Positions 19,653 to 29,486 of a stretch of 64,000 bases of DNA are shown here, in pieces. The notes beneath the pieces were generated by a model, which was not told the DNA's origin, ran no database searches, and saw nothing but the letters and a program-made list of their open reading frames with translations. A program made the translations under genes and the position numbers. Position 1 is the first letter of the stretch; each line of letters begins with the position of its first letter. The stretch comes from Pseudomonas sp. GL-B-19 (GTDB lineage Bacteria; Pseudomonadota; Gammaproteobacteria; Pseudomonadales; Pseudomonadaceae): assembly GCF_019956415.1 (NCBI RefSeq), contig NZ_JAHBDK010000064.1, forward strand, positions 181,869 to 245,868, read 5' to 3'.

Positions 19653-20867
19653 TTGCGCGAAATCGTCCTGATAAACATCACGGGAGTCGACCGTCCGGGT
19701 CTGACTGCGGCCATTACCGGCGTTCTGGCCCAAGGTGGTGTGAACATTCTCGACATTGGTCAGGCGGTGATCCACGACACTCTGTCGTTCGGCATCCTGG
19801 TTGAAATTCCGGATACCGAGCAAGGCAAGTCCGTGCTCAAGGACATCCTGTTCACGGCATACAAGCTCGATCAGCAGGTCCGTTTCACGCCGGTGTCCGA
19901 AGAGGATTATCAGCAGTGGGTCGGCAATCAGGGCAAAAAACGCCACATCGTGACGCTATTGACCCGCAAAGTGACTGCCGGGCAATTGCAGGCCGTGAGC
20001 TCGATCACCGCCAAATATGGTCTGAATATCGATCACATCGATCGTCTGTCCGGACGCATGCCGCTGGACACCCCGGCTGACAAGGGCAAGGGCTGCATCG
20101 AGTTTTCCGTGCGTGGCGAAGCGGCTGATCCGCAGGCGCTGCGGGCCGAATTCCTCAGCGTTGCGCAGGAACTGAACGTCGACATCGCCTTTCAGGAAGA
20201 CTCGCTGTTCCGTCGCAACCGTCGCCTGGCGGTGTTCGATATGGACTCGACCCTGATCGAAGCTGAAGTGATCGACGAACTGGCCAAGGCGGCGGGTGTC
20301 GGCGATCAGGTGTCTGAAATCACCGAGCGAGCGATGGCCGGCGAGCTGGACTTTCGCGCGAGCTTTAAAGAGCGTCTGGCGTTACTGCAAGGTCTGGATG
20401 TCAGCGTGTTGGATTCGATCGGTGCTTCCCTGCGCTTGACCGAAGGTGCTGAAACCCTGTTCGCCGAACTCAAGCGTCTGGGCTACAAGACCGCCATTCT
20501 GTCGGGTGGCTTTACCTACTTCGCCAAGCAATTGCAGGCCAAGCTGGGCATTGACTACGTATTTGCCAACGAACTGGAAGTGGTCGACGGTAAAGTCACG
20601 GGTGTTGCAGTCGAGCCGATTGTCGATGCGCAGCGTAAGGCTGACTTGCTGCGTGAGCTGGCCCATAAGGAAGGATTGCGACTGGAGCAGACCATTGCGG
20701 TCGGTGACGGCGCCAATGATTTGCCGATGCTGGCGATTGCCGGGTTGGGTGTGGCATTCCGGGCCAAGCCGCTGGTGAAACAGTCGGCGAAGCAGGCGAT
20801 CTCCACCCTTGGGCTGGATGGCGTGCTGTATCTGCTGGGCTTCCGCGATCGCGATGGACAGTTGTAA
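19653..20867 (+). CDS. serB: phosphoserine phosphatase with N-terminal ACT domains
   Basis: Last step of serine synthesis: phosphoserine to serine. The 404-residue protein has an ACT-type regulatory region (REIVLINITGVDRPG and a second unit near KKRHIVTLLTRKVTAGQ) followed by a HAD phosphatase with DMDSTLIEAE (Asp196, Asp198), LSGGFTYFA and VGDGANDLPML. The TTG at 19653 is taken as start: GGGGGTG lies just upstream and relatives begin (M)REIVLIN. It is divergent from the Smp-like gene, with 135 nt between. Confidence 0.95.
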   Translation: MREIVLINITGVDRPGLTAAITGVLAQGGVNILDIGQAVIHDTLSFGILVEIPDTEQGKSVLKDILFTAYKLDQQVRFTPVSEEDYQQWVGNQGKKRHIVTLLTRKVTAGQLQAVSSITAKYGLNIDHIDRLSGRMPLDTPADKGKGCIEFSVRGEAADPQALRAEFLSVAQELNVDIAFQEDSLFRRNRRLAVFDMDSTLIEAEVIDELAKAAGVGDQVSEITERAMAGELDFRASFKERLALLQGLDVSVLDSIGASLRLTEGAETLFAELKRLGYKTAILSGGFTYFAKQLQAKLGIDYVFANELEVVDGKVTGVAVEPIVDAQRKADLLRELAHKEGLRLEQTIAVGDGANDLPMLAIAGLGVAFRAKPLVKQSAKQAISTLGLDGVLYLLGFRDRDGQL

Positions 20868-20880
20868 AAAGTAAACCTAC

Positions 20881-20964
20881 TGTAGGAGCTGGCTTGCCAG
20901 CGAAAGCGGTGTATCAGGGCAGGTACACCGCGTTGCTGCATTCGCCGGCAAGCCGGCTCCTACA
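20881..20964. repeat. REPIN, TGTAGGAGCTGGCTTGCC family
   Basis: Arms TGTAGGAGCTGGCTTGCCAG and the near-complement ending GGCAAGCCGGCTCCTACA lie between the convergent serB and psd genes. It ends 3 nt before the psd stop region. Confidence 0.9.
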
Positions 20965-20967
20965 GGG

Positions 20968-21828
20968 TCAGGCCTTTGGCTGGCCCATACCCTGGCCCAT
21001 CTGTACCGGCGAACCAGCCGCCAGTTCTTCGGCCCATTTCACCTGGTCTGGCCCGAACAGCACGACAGCGGTCGAACCCAGTTTGAAGCGACCCAATTCC
21101 GCACCTTTCTCCAGGTGGATCGGCGCGCGGGCGGCTTCGTCGTAGCGGAAGGTTTTCAGCTCGCGTTTCGGCGGCGTGACCAGCCCGGCCCAGACGGTTT
21201 CGATCGACGCAACGATCATCGCGCCTACCAGCACCACGGCCATCGGCCCGCGCTCAGTGTCGAAAATGCACGCCACACGCTCGTTACGGGCGAACAGCTC
21301 CGGAACGTTTTCGGCGGTGGTCTGATTCACCGAGAACAGACGGCCCGGGATGTAGACCATCTCGCGCAAGGTGCCGGCCAGCGGCATGTGCACGCGGTGG
21401 TAGTCCTTCGGCGACAGGTAAATCGTGGCGAAATCACCGCCCATGAACGGCGCGGCGTTGGCGGAGTCACCGCCGAGCAACTCCAGCACGCTGAAACTGT
21501 GGCCCTTGGCCTGGAATACACGACCATGTTCGATCGGGCCGAGCTGGCTGATCGCGCCATCGGCCGGGCTGAGAATGGCACCCGGGGTTTCGTCGAGCGG
21601 GCGAGCGCCGTCTTTCAGGGCGCGGGTGAAGAACGCATTGAAGTGCTCGTAGGCGGTCAGGTCTTCGACCAGCGCCAGGGACATGTCCACCTGATAACGC
21701 TTGGCGAACCAGGCGGTAAAGGCGTTTTTGAACCAGCGCACGCGGCATTCGGCAATGCAGCCGGCCAGTCGCGAGAGCAAATTATGGGGCAGCAGGTATT
21801 GGCTGAGGATAAACAGACGCTTATTCAT
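20968..21828 (-). CDS. psd: phosphatidylserine decarboxylase proenzyme
   Basis: Inner-membrane pyruvoyl enzyme that converts phosphatidylserine to phosphatidylethanolamine. The 286-residue precursor contains the self-cleavage site LGST at residues 250-253, where cutting before Ser yields the pyruvoyl alpha chain. The catalytic-site segments SPADG and YLSPKDYHRVHMP are present. Length fits the short bacterial (type I) form. It is transcribed leftwards, 17 nt downstream of rhdA, probably as one transcript. Confidence 0.97.
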   Translation of the reverse strand: MNKRLFILSQYLLPHNLLSRLAGCIAECRVRWFKNAFTAWFAKRYQVDMSLALVEDLTAYEHFNAFFTRALKDGARPLDETPGAILSPADGAISQLGPIEHGRVFQAKGHSFSVLELLGGDSANAAPFMGGDFATIYLSPKDYHRVHMPLAGTLREMVYIPGRLFSVNQTTAENVPELFARNERVACIFDTERGPMAVVLVGAMIVASIETVWAGLVTPPKRELKTFRYDEAARAPIHLEKGAELGRFKLGSTAVVLFGPDQVKWAEELAAGSPVQMGQGMGQPKA

Positions 21829-21845
21829 TAACTGTCCTTAAAACC

Positions 21846-22661
21846 TTAAATCTCTACGGGGGTGTCGGGATGGTTGCCCCATTCGCCCCAGGAACCGGCA
21901 TAGCCTTTGACCCGCGGATAACCGAGGGATTTGGCCACCAGATAGGTGAAGCCAGAACGGTGGTGAGTCTGGCAGTGGGTGATCACTTCTTTGTCTTTGC
22001 TGATGCCGAGCTGTTCGAGAATCTGCGGCATGTCTGTGCGGATGCGCAAGTTGCGCGACTGATCCATGCCCGCGGTCCATTCGAAATTGACGGCGCCGGG
22101 AATGTGCCCGGCCTTGGCCGCCAGCACTTTCTCGCCGGAGTACTCCAGCGGCCCGCGCGCGTCCCAGATCGCCAGGTCGGCGGCGCCGAGACGGCTTTGC
22201 AGGTATTCGCGGGTAGCGGTGGGTTCGTCGTGCAGCGTCAATGCCACCGGGCCGCCAACGGGGGCCGGGATTTGGATCGACATGGGCAAGCCTTCTGCCA
22301 GCCAAGCCGGCAGTCCGCCGTCGACATAGTGGTACTTACGGTGACCGATGACATCCAAGAGCCAGATAAAACGCCCGGCCCAGCCGCCGCCTTCGTCGTC
22401 ATACACCACGTACACCGCGGCGGGATTGTGTCCCAGCTCACCGAACAACGCTTCGAGCGCCGCTTTCGGCGGCATCAGCCCCGGCGCAGGCGCCTGACCG
22501 AGTTGCGTGCGTTTCGGATCGACAAAGCGCGCGCCGGGAAGATGCCCTTCGGCATAACGGGCACTGCTGGTCAGGTCCACCAAGATCAGATCGCGGGACT
22601 CAAGGCGAGGGAGCAAGTCGCTCGGCTCGATCACCAGCGGCAAGCCAGAGAAGTCAGACAT
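21846..22661 (-). CDS. rhdA: thiosulfate sulfurtransferase (rhodanese) RhdA
   Basis: Two-domain rhodanese that carries a persulfide on its active cysteine and donates sulfur to cyanide or other thiophiles. The 271-residue product has the active loop CQTHHR with Cys230, the loop and position described for Azotobacter vinelandii RhdA. The N-terminal inactive rhodanese domain includes LVDLTSSARYAEGHLPGARFVD. The ATG at 22661 gives the A. vinelandii length. It precedes psd on the minus strand, as in P. aeruginosa. Confidence 0.95.
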   Translation of the reverse strand: MSDFSGLPLVIEPSDLLPRLESRDLILVDLTSSARYAEGHLPGARFVDPKRTQLGQAPAPGLMPPKAALEALFGELGHNPAAVYVVYDDEGGGWAGRFIWLLDVIGHRKYHYVDGGLPAWLAEGLPMSIQIPAPVGGPVALTLHDEPTATREYLQSRLGAADLAIWDARGPLEYSGEKVLAAKAGHIPGAVNFEWTAGMDQSRNLRIRTDMPQILEQLGISKDKEVITHCQTHHRSGFTYLVAKSLGYPRVKGYAGSWGEWGNHPDTPVEI

Positions 22662-22703
22662 GTGAGGTCTCCAGAGCACAAAAGGGAGGATTGTAGCGCA
22701 GCG

Positions 22704-24242
22704 TCATTGGCCGCGGTGGCTAAAGGTGTGCAGGGATTTCTCGATGCACTGCGCGGTTTTACCGAAGGCTTGCACGGTGATTTCCGAGAACGGTCCGCCG
22801 CCCTGATCCGCCACCACCACCATGATCACCCGACCATTATTGATCAGCGAGCGCAGCAACAGGTGTTCGCCACGGAACTGCGCGCGCAGGCTGGCCGGCA
22901 ACAAGGCCGAAAACTGGGCGTTGTTGGCCGGTGTCAGGCGCACCTGCGCTTGTTGCGAGAGCAAACGTTGCAGCACGTTGCTTTGATTCACCACGAAATT
23001 CAGCCCGGCCGTTTCTTTTGGCAATCCGGCAATCTGATGCACCCGCAGATTGGCGTGCGTGCGGTCAGCCATCAAAATCATCACTCGGCGCAAGCCGCAT
23101 GCGACCAGGGCGTCCCGGGCGGAGGTGGTCAAGTGCATGGCGTTGGTGAACGGGCTTGGCTCCACCAGCAACTCGGCGCATTGGCTGCGCCACTTCGCCA
23201 GGTCTTCGGTGGTCGGCGCCGGTGCCGGCAGCAGCCCTGCGTGGATACGGTTCATGCCCCACGGCCAGAGCAGCGAAACAGCGGGGTGCCACAGGTCCGG
23301 CATGGCATGCAGCCGGGCGCTGTTGGCGGCCTGCTGGTGCAATTGCTGCTGCACCTCGGCCATGGGCATTTGCAGGTAAAGGCTGGTCAGGTATTGCCAG
23401 CGCTTGCTGTGAGGACTGTCCCACGCCTGTTGCGCCGACAGCGCCAGACCGTTGGCCAGTAGCACGGTATTAGCCGGCTGATTGAGCCAGCGACGCAGAG
23501 TCGGATCGTCATCGAGGCGGTTTTGCTGGCGCAGTGGATGATCGCTGTCGCGGGCGATGCGCAGGACTTTGACCAGCTCGCGCTGCTCGGTCAGCAGCAG
23601 GCGATAACCCTGTTCCACCCAGATCGGCAGGCGCCAGAGGCTCACCAGGGTCTGGCAAATATCCAGCAGGCGCACACCGAACAACTGCTTTTCGACGTTG
23701 CGTGCCGATTCGCCTTTATGGATGACCCGCAGCTCCCACTCTTCAAGCAATTGCGGATGGGTCAGCGCCATGGGCCACAGTGGCGAGAGAAACAGCAGGC
23801 TGCCCCAGTGAATGTCCTGCCACAGCCGCGCCAGGCGACTGGCAAAAAAACCATTGGCCTGTTGCGTCGCGTGCTGGCTGATCAACTGCAACTGGCGCAA
23901 CGCAATCGGGATCTGTGACAGGGGCTCTACGGGCAGGCGGGCGAGCAGTTCTTCGGTGCGCTTCAAACCGAGGCGATTGATCGCTACTTCAAGGTTTTCC
24001 GCAGGCTCGGTCATGCTGCCATGGGTGTGGCGATTGGCTTCACGAATGATGCTCAAGGCCAGGGCCGGGCTGTCTTGCATGAGGTCTGCGATATCGCGAA
24101 GCGAGCTGCGGTTATCGGCGATGGCCTTGCAGACACGGTCATGGCTGACTTGCGGAACCGGCAGGCGCACGCCATCGAGAAGCTTGATCCAGCCTTCAAG
24201 CGTGGTCGGTTTTTGAGTTGCAATGTTCGTTTGGTTAGCCAT
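22704..24242 (-). CDS. HDOD domain protein
   Basis: A 512-residue cytosolic protein beginning MANQTNIATQKPTTLEGW. The N-terminal third is an HDOD domain (LPVPQVSHDRVCKAIADNRSS, DIADLMQDSPALALSIIREANR, AINRLGLKRTEELLARLP), a catalytically inactive HD relative used in signalling. The C-terminal third (about 360-500) looks GAF-like (RRVMILMADRTHANLRVHQIAG). HDOD proteins in pseudomonads affect motility, biofilm or stress outputs. It lies between rhdA and motA and is divergent from motA, which may hint at a motility link but does not prove one. Confidence 0.8.
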   Translation of the reverse strand: MANQTNIATQKPTTLEGWIKLLDGVRLPVPQVSHDRVCKAIADNRSSLRDIADLMQDSPALALSIIREANRHTHGSMTEPAENLEVAINRLGLKRTEELLARLPVEPLSQIPIALRQLQLISQHATQQANGFFASRLARLWQDIHWGSLLFLSPLWPMALTHPQLLEEWELRVIHKGESARNVEKQLFGVRLLDICQTLVSLWRLPIWVEQGYRLLLTEQRELVKVLRIARDSDHPLRQQNRLDDDPTLRRWLNQPANTVLLANGLALSAQQAWDSPHSKRWQYLTSLYLQMPMAEVQQQLHQQAANSARLHAMPDLWHPAVSLLWPWGMNRIHAGLLPAPAPTTEDLAKWRSQCAELLVEPSPFTNAMHLTTSARDALVACGLRRVMILMADRTHANLRVHQIAGLPKETAGLNFVVNQSNVLQRLLSQQAQVRLTPANNAQFSALLPASLRAQFRGEHLLLRSLINNGRVIMVVVADQGGGPFSEITVQAFGKTAQCIEKSLHTFSHRGQ

Positions 24243-24408
24243 GGTTGGACGCAATCATCGTCTGCATTACCTGTGCCCGGAGAAGGCTAAATTAGCTTTT
24301 CGCTTGAACGGGCTATAGTCTGGCGCAGTTTTGCCGATAAGGAGAAGAAGAGATTTTTCAACTTCCGAATATGACCTTGAACCCGACTCAGTAAGTGTTT
24401 TCCTACCT

Positions 24409-25260
24409 ATGGCTAAAATTCTCGGCATCATCGTCGTATTCGCAAGCGTGCTTGGCGGATACGTGCTTTCCCACGGCAAGATTGCCGCCCTTATTCAGCC
24501 TTTCGAGGTGATGATTATCGGTGGTGCGGCCCTGGGCGCATTCCTGCAGGCCAACCCTGGCCATATGGTCAAGCACGTTCTGAAGAAAGCCTTCGGGATG
24601 TTCAGTTCGCGTTTCAACCACACCTTCTACCTTGAGGTGCTGGGGTTGATTTACGAGATCCTCAACAAAAGCCGCCGCGAAGGCATGATGGCCATCGAAG
24701 GCGACATCGAAGATGCCGCGGCGAGCCCGATCTTCGCCAAGTACCCGGCGGTGCTCAAAGATGAACGCATGACCGCGTACATCTGCGATTACCTGCGCAT
24801 CATGTCCTCCGGCAACATGGCGCCCCATGAGCTCGAAGGCCTGTTCGACATGGAACTGACCAGCCTCAAGGAAGATCTGGATCACCCGTCCCACGCGGTA
24901 AACGGCATCGCTGACGCCATGCCGGGTTTCGGTATCGTCGCGGCGGTACTGGGTATCGTGGTGACCATGGCCTCCCTGGGTGATAGCGATCAAAAAATGA
25001 TCGGCGTGCACGTCGGTGCGGCACTGGTAGGTACCTTCTTCGGTATTCTCGCCGCGTACGGTTTCTTTGGTCCGCTGGCCCATGCCCTGGCCCACGATGC
25101 CAAGGAGGAGCTGAACGTCTACGAAGCCATCAAGGCTTCGCTGGTGGCTTCGGCGTCCGGCATGCCGCCATCGCTGGCTGTAGAGTTCGGTCGCAAGGTT
25201 CTGTACCCGGCGCACCGTCCTAGCTTCGCTGAGCTGGAACAAGCGGTTCGCGGTCGCTAA
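24409..25260 (+). CDS. motA: flagellar motor stator protein MotA
   Basis: Proton-channel subunit of the flagellar stator. The 283-residue protein has four membrane segments, the first two at the N-terminus (ILGIIVVFASVLGGYVL, VMIIGGAALGAFLQ) and the last two around MPGFGIVAAVLGIV and VGAALVGTFFGILAAYGFFGPL. The conserved Pro in MPGFG is present, and the large cytosolic loop carries charged residues for the FliG contact. The ATG at 24409 gives the family start MAKILGI. motB follows after 3 nt. Confidence 0.97.
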   Translation: MAKILGIIVVFASVLGGYVLSHGKIAALIQPFEVMIIGGAALGAFLQANPGHMVKHVLKKAFGMFSSRFNHTFYLEVLGLIYEILNKSRREGMMAIEGDIEDAAASPIFAKYPAVLKDERMTAYICDYLRIMSSGNMAPHELEGLFDMELTSLKEDLDHPSHAVNGIADAMPGFGIVAAVLGIVVTMASLGDSDQKMIGVHVGAALVGTFFGILAAYGFFGPLAHALAHDAKEELNVYEAIKASLVASASGMPPSLAVEFGRKVLYPAHRPSFAELEQAVRGR

Positions 25261-25263
25261 GTC

Positions 25264-26298
25264 ATGGAAAATAACCAGCCGATAATCATCAAGCGCGTAA
25301 AAAAATACGCGGGCGGGCATCACGGGGGCTCCTGGAAAATCGCCTTCGCTGACTTCGCGACGGCGATGATGGCGTTCTTCCTGGTGCTGTGGCTGCTGTC
25401 CACCGCCACACCGGAACAGAAGATCGCCATCGCCGGTTACTTCAAAGACCCGGTCGGCTTTACCGAAAGTGGCACGCCGTACATCATCGACTTGGGCGGC
25501 TCCCCGACCCTGGCGCCGGAGAAAACCCTCAACCCCGAGGTGAAATCCCAGCCGCAGCCAGACCGCGTCACTGTCGACACCGAACAGGTCGAAGGCATGG
25601 CCGAGCAGGTCGAGAAGGAACGCCTGGAACTGTTGCTGCAAGAATTGCAGAACAAGGTCGATGAAAATCCGCAGCTGCAGAAATTCAAGGACCAGATCCT
25701 GTTCGAGATCACGCAGGACGGTTTGCGCATCCAGATCATGGACGCCGAAAACCGCCCGATGTTTGATTCCGGCAGTGCGCGTCTGAAGCCGTATTTCGAA
25801 GACATCCTGCTGGCCATGGCCGACACCATCAAAGCGGTGCCGAACAAGATCAGCATCAGCGGCCACACCGATGCCAAACCGTACTCGGGCACCGGTGACT
25901 TCGGCAACTGGGAACTCTCGGCCAACCGTGCCAACGCTGCTCGCCGTGCGCTGGTCGCCGGCAGTTACCCGGATCAACAGGTGGCGCGGGTGGTTGGTTA
26001 TGCCTCGTCGGCGCTGTTCGACCGTGAGCACCCGTTCAATCCGGTCAACCGCCGGATCGACATTGTGGTGCTGACCAAGAAAGCCCAGCGTGCCATCGAA
26101 GGTTCGCAAGGTGCAGAACCCGCGCCAGAGCCGGCGCCAACACCAGGGCAGGGCGGTCCGGGCGAAGTGCCGGCCAAACCAGTCGATCCGAACGCATTGC
26201 CGGCGGATAAAGAACCGCTGCCGGCCCACGAGCTTCGCGAACGTTTGAACATCTTCGAAAATCCGGCACCGAAACCGGCGGAACCGCCGAAGCAGTGA
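25264..26298 (+). CDS. motB: flagellar motor stator protein MotB
   Basis: Peptidoglycan-anchored stator subunit. The 344-residue protein has an N-terminal membrane segment with the proton-binding Asp30 in KIAFADFATAMMAFFLVLW, a linker/plug region, and an OmpA-like peptidoglycan-binding domain (about 180-285) with ISGHTDAKPYSG and SANRANAARR. A Pro-rich C-terminal tail extends beyond the OmpA domain. It is co-transcribed with motA. In P. aeruginosa the next gene is rsgA; here about 11.8 kb of accessory DNA intervenes. Confidence 0.97.
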   Translation: MENNQPIIIKRVKKYAGGHHGGSWKIAFADFATAMMAFFLVLWLLSTATPEQKIAIAGYFKDPVGFTESGTPYIIDLGGSPTLAPEKTLNPEVKSQPQPDRVTVDTEQVEGMAEQVEKERLELLLQELQNKVDENPQLQKFKDQILFEITQDGLRIQIMDAENRPMFDSGSARLKPYFEDILLAMADTIKAVPNKISISGHTDAKPYSGTGDFGNWELSANRANAARRALVAGSYPDQQVARVVGYASSALFDREHPFNPVNRRIDIVVLTKKAQRAIEGSQGAEPAPEPAPTPGQGGPGEVPAKPVDPNALPADKEPLPAHELRERLNIFENPAPKPAEPPKQ

Positions 26299-26307
26299 CC
26301 ATGCTAA

Positions 26308-26339
26308 CGATCATTTTCGTGGCGTTACGAAAATGATCG
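26308..26339. terminator. 13-bp perfect hairpin after motB
   Basis: CGATCATTTTCGT and ACGAAAATGATCG flank a 6-nt loop, 9 nt after the motB stop. No long T-run follows, but a run of A/T in the stem and its position suggest transcription termination. It marks the left end of the accessory insert. Confidence 0.55.
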
Positions 26340-26586
26340 GGATCAGCGGATCAGTACAAAAAAGCCGACAGTGATGTAGGTTTTTTTGTGCCTGTCGTTT
26401 GTGAGGGAGATTGTCGGCCATTCTCCCGCGTCGATCTGAGGTCGGGAAAGATCTTACGCATTTTGCAGAGTTGTCCGGCATCAATGCATTACCCCCCGTT
26501 GGTACCGTGCGCGCCCATTTCGCGTGCACAGACCATGGACGGTTTGGACATCGCGCTTCATTTCCTCTTTGCTTAAGGATAAGCGT

Positions 26587-28656
26587 ATGTTCGGTTCGGC
26601 CAATACGGCGCATTTCACGCTGCACATCCCCGCTGTTCGCAACGATTTCAAAGTCCTCGCTTTCGACGGTGTCGAGGCCATCAGCGCCTTGTACGCGATC
26701 CAGGTTGAGCTGGTCAGCGAAAACCCGGATTTCGATATCGAGAGCCTGCTCAGTCAGCCCACCTTTCTAGAGTTCGGTCATCACGGCGAAGGTCTTCACG
26801 GCCGCATCGAAGACGTGCTCGTCGGCGAATCCGGCAAACGCCTGACCCGCTATCAGCTGACCCTGGTGCCAGCGCTTCACTATTTGCAGTTCAGTTACGA
26901 CCAACGGATTTTCCAGCACCTGACCGTGCCGCAAATCATTACCAAGGTGCTCAAAGGTCACGGCATTCAGGCCGATGCGTTTACCTTCCATGTCAGTACC
27001 AGCGCCGAGCGCGAGTACTGCACGCAGTATGGGGAAAGTGATTACGAGCTGGTCCAGCGCCTGTGCGCCGAAGACGGCATCGCGTGGCATTACCAGCATT
27101 CACCGCAAGGCCATGTGCTGGTGTTCACCGACGACCAGACCTGGTTTCCCAAACTGGGCGAAACCGCTTATCAACAAGACTCCGGCATGGTGGCTGACGA
27201 ACCGGTCGTCAGCCAGTTCTCGATGCGCTTCAGCACCCGCCCCAGCACCACCACGCGCCGGCACTACGACTTCCAACGCCCGAATCTGCTGCTGGAAAAC
27301 CGCTTCACGGCCGAGTTCACGCCTGAGCTTGAAGACTACCGTTACCGGGTTCTGCTCGATAACGAACAGCGCGGCAAACAACTCGCTCGCCAGGCCCTGG
27401 AACGCCACCGTACCGATTACCAGTTGATCGAGGGCCAGAGCGATCAGCCGAGCCTGCGCAGTGGGCACTTTTTTGACCTGACCAATCACCCCCGCCAAGC
27501 CCGCAACGACTTGTGGCTGTTGCTCCGCGTGACGCATTCCGGAAAACAGCCGCAGTCACTGGAAGAAGCCATCACCAGCGACGTCCAACCCGCAGACGGC
27601 TTCACCCAAGGCTATCGCAACCGCTTCAGCGTCCTGCCATGGGACGTGATTTACCGGCCGCCGATGCGCTCACGCACAACGCTGCTGGTGAGCCAGACCG
27701 CCCGCGTCACCGGACCTGCCGGCGAAGAGATCTACTGTGATGAGTATGGTCGCGTGAAGATTGAGCTGCCGTGGGACCGGGCCGAGCTCAACAGTGAAAA
27801 AAGCAGCTGCTGGCTGCGCGTCTCGACGCAATGGGCGGGTCCACATTTCGGTGCGATGACGATTCCGCGTGTCGGCATGGAGGTCATTGTCACCTTTCTG
27901 GACGGCAATCCCGATCATCCGTTCATTACCGGGTGCGCGCCGAACAAGGTCAATGCGGTGCCATACCCCTTGCCCGAACACAAAACCAAAACCGTCTTGC
28001 GCAGCCAAAGCTCCCCGTACAGCGGTGGTTACAACGAACTGTCGCTTGAAGACCGCGCGGGGCAGGAGAAGATTTACCTGCGCGCCCAACGCGACCTCGA
28101 ACAGCTGATCCTCAACGACAGCGATACCAACATTGGTAACGACCGCCGCGAACAGATCACCCGTGACAGCCACAGCCTGATCAGCAACGACCGCTTCGAA
28201 CAGGTCGACCACCATAGCGCCAGCCTGATCAAGGGCGACGAGTTGCACACCACCGAAGGTGCGCGCAACACCGTGATCGGCGGCAATGAATTGATCACCA
28301 TCAGCGGCAACAGCAGCACGACGGCAGAGGGCACGCTGGTAATTCAGGCAGGGCCTCACGCTCATGTCACCGCCAGCCATGTGGTGATCAAGGGCGATTC
28401 GAGCTTGACGCTTGAGTGTGGCGGTCAGCACATCGTGATCAACGCCGCCGGCATTTTCAGCAGCGTGGCCATTGTTCAGGGTGGGGCGCCGGTGGCCGGG
28501 ATCGCTGCGGAGCCTGCTCGCTCATTGATCCCCGTGGCACCAGAGGCGCTGATTGCGCCGTCACTGGCCGCGCAAAAACTGGCATTGACTCAGGCGGCGC
28601 AACAGGCGGCACCGATCTGTGCCGTGTGTCAAAAACTGGCGGAGGTATCGGCATGA
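26587..28656 (+). CDS. vgrG: type VI secretion tip protein VgrG
   Basis: Trimeric spike at the tip of the type VI secretion tube, carrying effectors into target cells. The 689-residue protein has the gp27-like hub region (VEAISALYAIQVELVSENPDFD, ESDYELVQRLCAEDGIAWHY), the gp5-like OB segment (ARVTGPAGEEIYCDEYGRVKI, STQWAGPHFGAMTIPRVG) and a DUF2345-type beta-helix (about 440-640) ending in an Ala-rich tail with CAVCQKL. The ATG at 26587 has AAGGAT upstream and gives the normal start FGSANTAHFTL. Its stop overlaps the DUF4123 gene in ATGA. No structural T6SS genes are nearby, so this is an orphan VgrG cargo island. Confidence 0.95.
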   Translation: MFGSANTAHFTLHIPAVRNDFKVLAFDGVEAISALYAIQVELVSENPDFDIESLLSQPTFLEFGHHGEGLHGRIEDVLVGESGKRLTRYQLTLVPALHYLQFSYDQRIFQHLTVPQIITKVLKGHGIQADAFTFHVSTSAEREYCTQYGESDYELVQRLCAEDGIAWHYQHSPQGHVLVFTDDQTWFPKLGETAYQQDSGMVADEPVVSQFSMRFSTRPSTTTRRHYDFQRPNLLLENRFTAEFTPELEDYRYRVLLDNEQRGKQLARQALERHRTDYQLIEGQSDQPSLRSGHFFDLTNHPRQARNDLWLLLRVTHSGKQPQSLEEAITSDVQPADGFTQGYRNRFSVLPWDVIYRPPMRSRTTLLVSQTARVTGPAGEEIYCDEYGRVKIELPWDRAELNSEKSSCWLRVSTQWAGPHFGAMTIPRVGMEVIVTFLDGNPDHPFITGCAPNKVNAVPYPLPEHKTKTVLRSQSSPYSGGYNELSLEDRAGQEKIYLRAQRDLEQLILNDSDTNIGNDRREQITRDSHSLISNDRFEQVDHHSASLIKGDELHTTEGARNTVIGGNELITISGNSSTTAEGTLVIQAGPHAHVTASHVVIKGDSSLTLECGGQHIVINAAGIFSSVAIVQGGAPVAGIAAEPARSLIPVAPEALIAPSLAAQKLALTQAAQQAAPICAVCQKLAEVSA

Positions 28657-29486
28657 GTCAGGCTTACCTGCTGCTGGATCGCGCCCAGATTGAACGTCTG
28701 CCCGAGCGTCTGTTTTCGCTGGGGAGCACCACATTCCAATCGCTTTACCAAAAGACCGCTTTTGCCTCATTGGAAGAGGTCGGCCCGGTTTTGGTGTCTG
28801 TTTCTCCCAATAGCCCGCTGGCCCAGGCGTTTTTTCAGGAGTGGAACACGACGTGTGGCATCTGGCTGGAGTCAGAGGCGCAAGAAGCGGTCGTGCTTGA
28901 GCATTTACGCAGCCTGATTCACGTGCGTATCGAAGGGGAGGTCACGGTCTTGTTCCGTTACCACGACCCTCGTATCACGGCAGCGTGGCTGGCGCCGTTG
29001 GCCGTCGGCGAGCGTGATCGCTTGATGGGGCCTGTGCGGTTAATCCGGCTTGCGGAGCTGGATATCCAGCAGGAAAACCCGGATCAACCCGCTGCACGGT
29101 ATACGCGGGAGCCTTGGTTGTTCCTGTCTGCGGAGCAACTGGAGCACTTGGGCACCGCCCAACGGCAACGCTTCGCTCAACAATTGATTGAGCATTGCCA
29201 GCAGTACTTTTGTGAATACGTGCAGGGGCTGGATTCCATTGCGCTGCAGCAGTGGGCGTCTCACTGCCAGCACACCGCCGCGCGTCACGGTTACAGCGCC
29301 ATCGATGAAGTCCTGCTTTGGGCTCGATTCCACGCGGTGCTGGGCAGTGACTTTCCCGATGCACCTGAGCACGCCGTTTACCGAAACCTGTTGGCCGAGC
29401 CCGGCGTCTCGCCCGAGCAACGGCTGGAGAATCTGAATGCCGAACTGACGCGTCAGCAGCTCACCGACAAGGAGTTCCGCCAATGA
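28653..29486 (+). CDS. DUF4123 domain T6SS adaptor/chaperone
   Basis: A 277-residue cytosolic protein starting MSQAYLLLDRAQIERLPERLF. DUF4123 proteins (Tap/TEC type) bind an effector and load it on its cognate VgrG. Family traits seen are the early AYLLLD strand, PVLVSVSPNSPLAQAF, the HVRIEGEVTVLFRYHDPRI segment and WLAPL. Its start overlaps the vgrG stop and its stop overlaps the effector start, so the three proteins are translationally coupled. It is expected to be specific for the effector at 29483-32770. Confidence 0.9.
   Translation: MSQAYLLLDRAQIERLPERLFSLGSTTFQSLYQKTAFASLEEVGPVLVSVSPNSPLAQAFFQEWNTTCGIWLESEAQEAVVLEHLRSLIHVRIEGEVTVLFRYHDPRITAAWLAPLAVGERDRLMGPVRLIRLAELDIQQENPDQPAARYTREPWLFLSAEQLEHLGTAQRQRFAQQLIEHCQQYFCEYVQGLDSIALQQWASHCQHTAARHGYSAIDEVLLWARFHAVLGSDFPDAPEHAVYRNLLAEPGVSPEQRLENLNAELTRQQLTDKEFRQ

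Noticed and set aside
26587..28656. Phage tail spike gene from a prophage
   Set aside because: VgrG is followed by DUF4123 adaptor and VasX-like effector, the T6SS arrangement, and no other phage structural or lysis genes are present.
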